Assembly: GCA_026986775.1 (NCBI GenBank)
Contig: JALSNX010000011.1
Location: 1 to 46,599 of the forward strand
Source of the DNA: Caldifarciminota bacterium
Lineage (GTDB): Bacteria > Hydrothermota > Hydrothermia > UBA1063 > CAJXJZ01
Direction of reading: 5' to 3'
Length of the DNA stretch: 46,599 nt
The position numbers and the translations under genes are program-made. Of the stretch, positions 44,074-46,599 are shown in pieces; position 1 is the stretch's first letter, and every line of letters begins with the position of its first letter. The notes below the pieces were generated by a model that saw only the letters and a program-made list of their open reading frames with translations, ran no database searches and was not told where the DNA came from.

Positions 44074-44105
44074 AAAGCGGAGGGAAGATATTCTCCCTCC
44101 GCTTT
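44074..44105 (-). terminator. Terminator of the groESL operon
   Basis: Perfect 12-bp stem (44074-44085 with 44094-44105, loop 8 bases), with TTTTTATTTTTAAA following on the minus strand. It lies 16 bases after the groEL stop. Confidence 0.92.
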
Positions 44106-44120
44106 ATGATTCAGTTTAGT

Positions 44121-45746
<1,626 letters not shown>

Positions 45747-45757
45747 TTACCTCCTTT

Positions 45758-46048
45758 TTATTCTTCGATTACACAGAGAATATCATCCTCTCTCATTACA
45801 AGATATTCCTCGTCACCCATTTTCACCTCGGTACCGGCATACTTGGAAAAGAGAACTTTGTCTCCAACTTTCACTTCCATGGGCATTCTCTTGCCCTGTT
45901 CATCAAGTCTGCCAGGTCCAACAGCAATGACTTCCCCCTTCTGGGGTTTTTCCTTTGCGGTATCAGGTATTATGATTCCACCTTTCTTTACCTCTTCTTC
46001 CTCTATTCTCTTTATCACTACTCTATCTGCGAGTGGTTTGAGTTTCAT
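45758..46048 (-). CDS. groES: Co-chaperonin GroES
   Basis: 96 residues. [22 protein letters not shown] is the standard start with the mobile loop [13 protein letters not shown] that binds Gro[17 protein letters not shown] and a C-terminal [11 protein letters not shown] complete it. GGAGGTGAAGG precedes the ATG. First gene of the groESL operon. Confidence 0.97.
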   Translation of the reverse strand: MKLKPLADRVVIKRIEEEEVKKGGIIIPDTAKEKPQKGEVIAVGPGRLDEQGKRMPMEVKVGDKVLFSKYAGTEVKMGDEEYLVMREDDILCVIEE

Positions 46049-46094
46049 TCCTTCACCTCCTTTTTACCTTGACCATCCTTGTGTAGGTATAGAA

Positions 46095-46123
46095 TAAATA
46101 TTAAACAGGGTATGGAATGTCAA
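46095..46123 (-). promoter_or_regulatory. Putative promoter of groESL
   Basis: Minus-strand TTGACA (46123-46118), a 17-base spacer and TATTTA (46100-46095), about 47 bases before groES. As for grpE, the -35 box is perfect, and no CIRCE element is visible within the 139-base gap. Confidence 0.55.
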
Positions 46124-46140
46124 CCCCTATTTATAAAACA

Positions 46141-46166
46141 AAAAGGGGAGCGTAAGCTCCCCTTTT
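46141..46166. terminator. Hairpin terminator after the secreted-protein gene
   Basis: An 11-bp stem AAAAGGGGAGC (46141-46151) with GCTCCCCTTTT (46156-46166) and a GTAA loop. Both sides carry A/T runs, so it can act in both directions. On the minus strand it ends the secreted-protein gene 20 bases earlier. Confidence 0.85.
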
Positions 46167-46187
46167 TTGTGTATAGGGTGGTGGTGT

Positions 46188-46599
46188 TTAATTGACTTTT
46201 AAAAAGCGGAGGGAGGTTCTTCTCAAGGGCGTATCAACACTTACCATGTACACACCCCCTGCAAGATCAGAAACAGGTATATTCAGCATACCTGTTCCCA
46301 CAATACGGACCTTCATAGTTTTTACCACTCTACCCTGTATATCATAAATCCGGAAACTTACATTTTCATTTCCTGTTGTAGCATACTCAAGAATCAGGTT
46401 GTTTCTAATCACATTATTCTTTAACCTGATAAATTCAGAAGTGCCGATACCTGCAAGTATATTTTTTGAAGCAGGAACAAACCTGTATGCAGTTCCATTC
46501 CTCGGCATACCTGCACTCTTTCCCTTGCTTCCACTCGCATTCTCTATTCCTATTACCGTCGTTACATCATCCGTTATATCTCTGTACTGGAATACTATC
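46188..46599 (-). CDS. 3' end of a secreted protein with type IX-like sorting domain (partial)
   Basis: The frame is open from the window edge (137 codons). The first visible part, IVFQYRDITDDVTTVIGIEN, is a motif I associate with extracellular proteases and related surface proteins of the FCB group. The end (VSFRIYDIQGRVVKTMK, DLAGGVYMVSVDTPLRRTS) is a type IX-like sorting tail. The N-terminus lies outside the window, so the enzyme type is unknown. The ATG at 46508 is internal. Confidence 0.78.
   Translation of the reverse strand, partial: IVFQYRDITDDVTTVIGIENASGSKGKSAGMPRNGTAYRFVPASKNILAGIGTSEFIRLKNNVIRNNLILEYATTGNENVSFRIYDIQGRVVKTMKVRIVGTGMLNIPVSDLAGGVYMVSVDTPLRRTSLRFLKVN

Overview
The window (46,599 bp, AT-rich, UGA used as an ordinary stop) looks like a chromosomal piece of an uncultured anaerobic or thermophile-like bacterium. 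At least four secreted proteins end in a type IX-like C-terminal sorting domain. Together with FG-GAP, LVIVD and Asp-box propellers and Hdr/ferredoxin enzymology, this points to the FCB side of the tree or a WOR-3 (Stahlbacteria)-like candidate phylum. That placement is inference; no rRNA gene is present. I saw no tRNA, rRNA, CRISPR array or insertion sequence.

Layout. 1-6104 (+): the tail of an unrecognised gene, then a tight operon of class I fumarase (alpha, beta), a YghO-type acetyltransferase, a ThiF-like E1 enzyme, a ThiS-like sulfur carrier, a secreted propeller-like protein and a D-2-hydroxyacid dehydrogenase. 6138-8242 (-): an LVIVD-repeat secreted protein broken by a one-base frameshift. 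8399-19181 (-): one superoperon, grpE-dnaK-dnaJ-rsmE-rpsU-mutS2-dnaG-rpoD-ispDF, in which the heat-shock genes run straight into the macromolecular-synthesis operon. 19314-20045 (+): a sirtuin. 20056-21063 (-): a lipoprotein. 21224-25997 (+): two secreted propeller proteins, one with 14 FG-GAP repeats arranged as 2 x 7 blades.

26060-40674 (-) is the most interesting region: about 15 tightly coupled genes read from one good promoter at 40719-40747. In transcription order they are a giant HdrA with an inserted GltD-like NAD(P)H module and a second HdrA; MvhD/FloxD; FloxC-like (split at an A8 tract); FloxB/HydB-like; an FNR-type FAD/NAD(P)/[2Fe-2S] subunit; a tandem HdrA; HdrC; HdrB (apparently started at AUU); an AhpD/CMD-like protein (reading frame broken at A AAA AAG); TusA; DsrE3-like; DsrE2-like; DsrE, DsrF and DsrH (TusD, TusC, TusB); and a lipoyl H-protein homologue. 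The reading proposed here is a flavin-based Hdr-Flox electron-transfer complex wired to a persulfide relay and a lipoyl carrier, that is, an NAD(P)H-linked sulfur-metabolism machine resembling a cross between Flox-Hdr and the sHdr/LbpA pathway. Its direction (sulfur reduction or oxidation) cannot be told from sequence.

40805-46599 (-): an O-antigen-ligase-like membrane protein, a GT-C glycosyltransferase interrupted by an in-frame UGA, an FmdB zinc-ribbon protein, groEL and groES, and the 3' end of another type IX-like secreted protein. Bidirectional hairpin terminators separate most convergent units, and several lie inside the end of the opposing gene.
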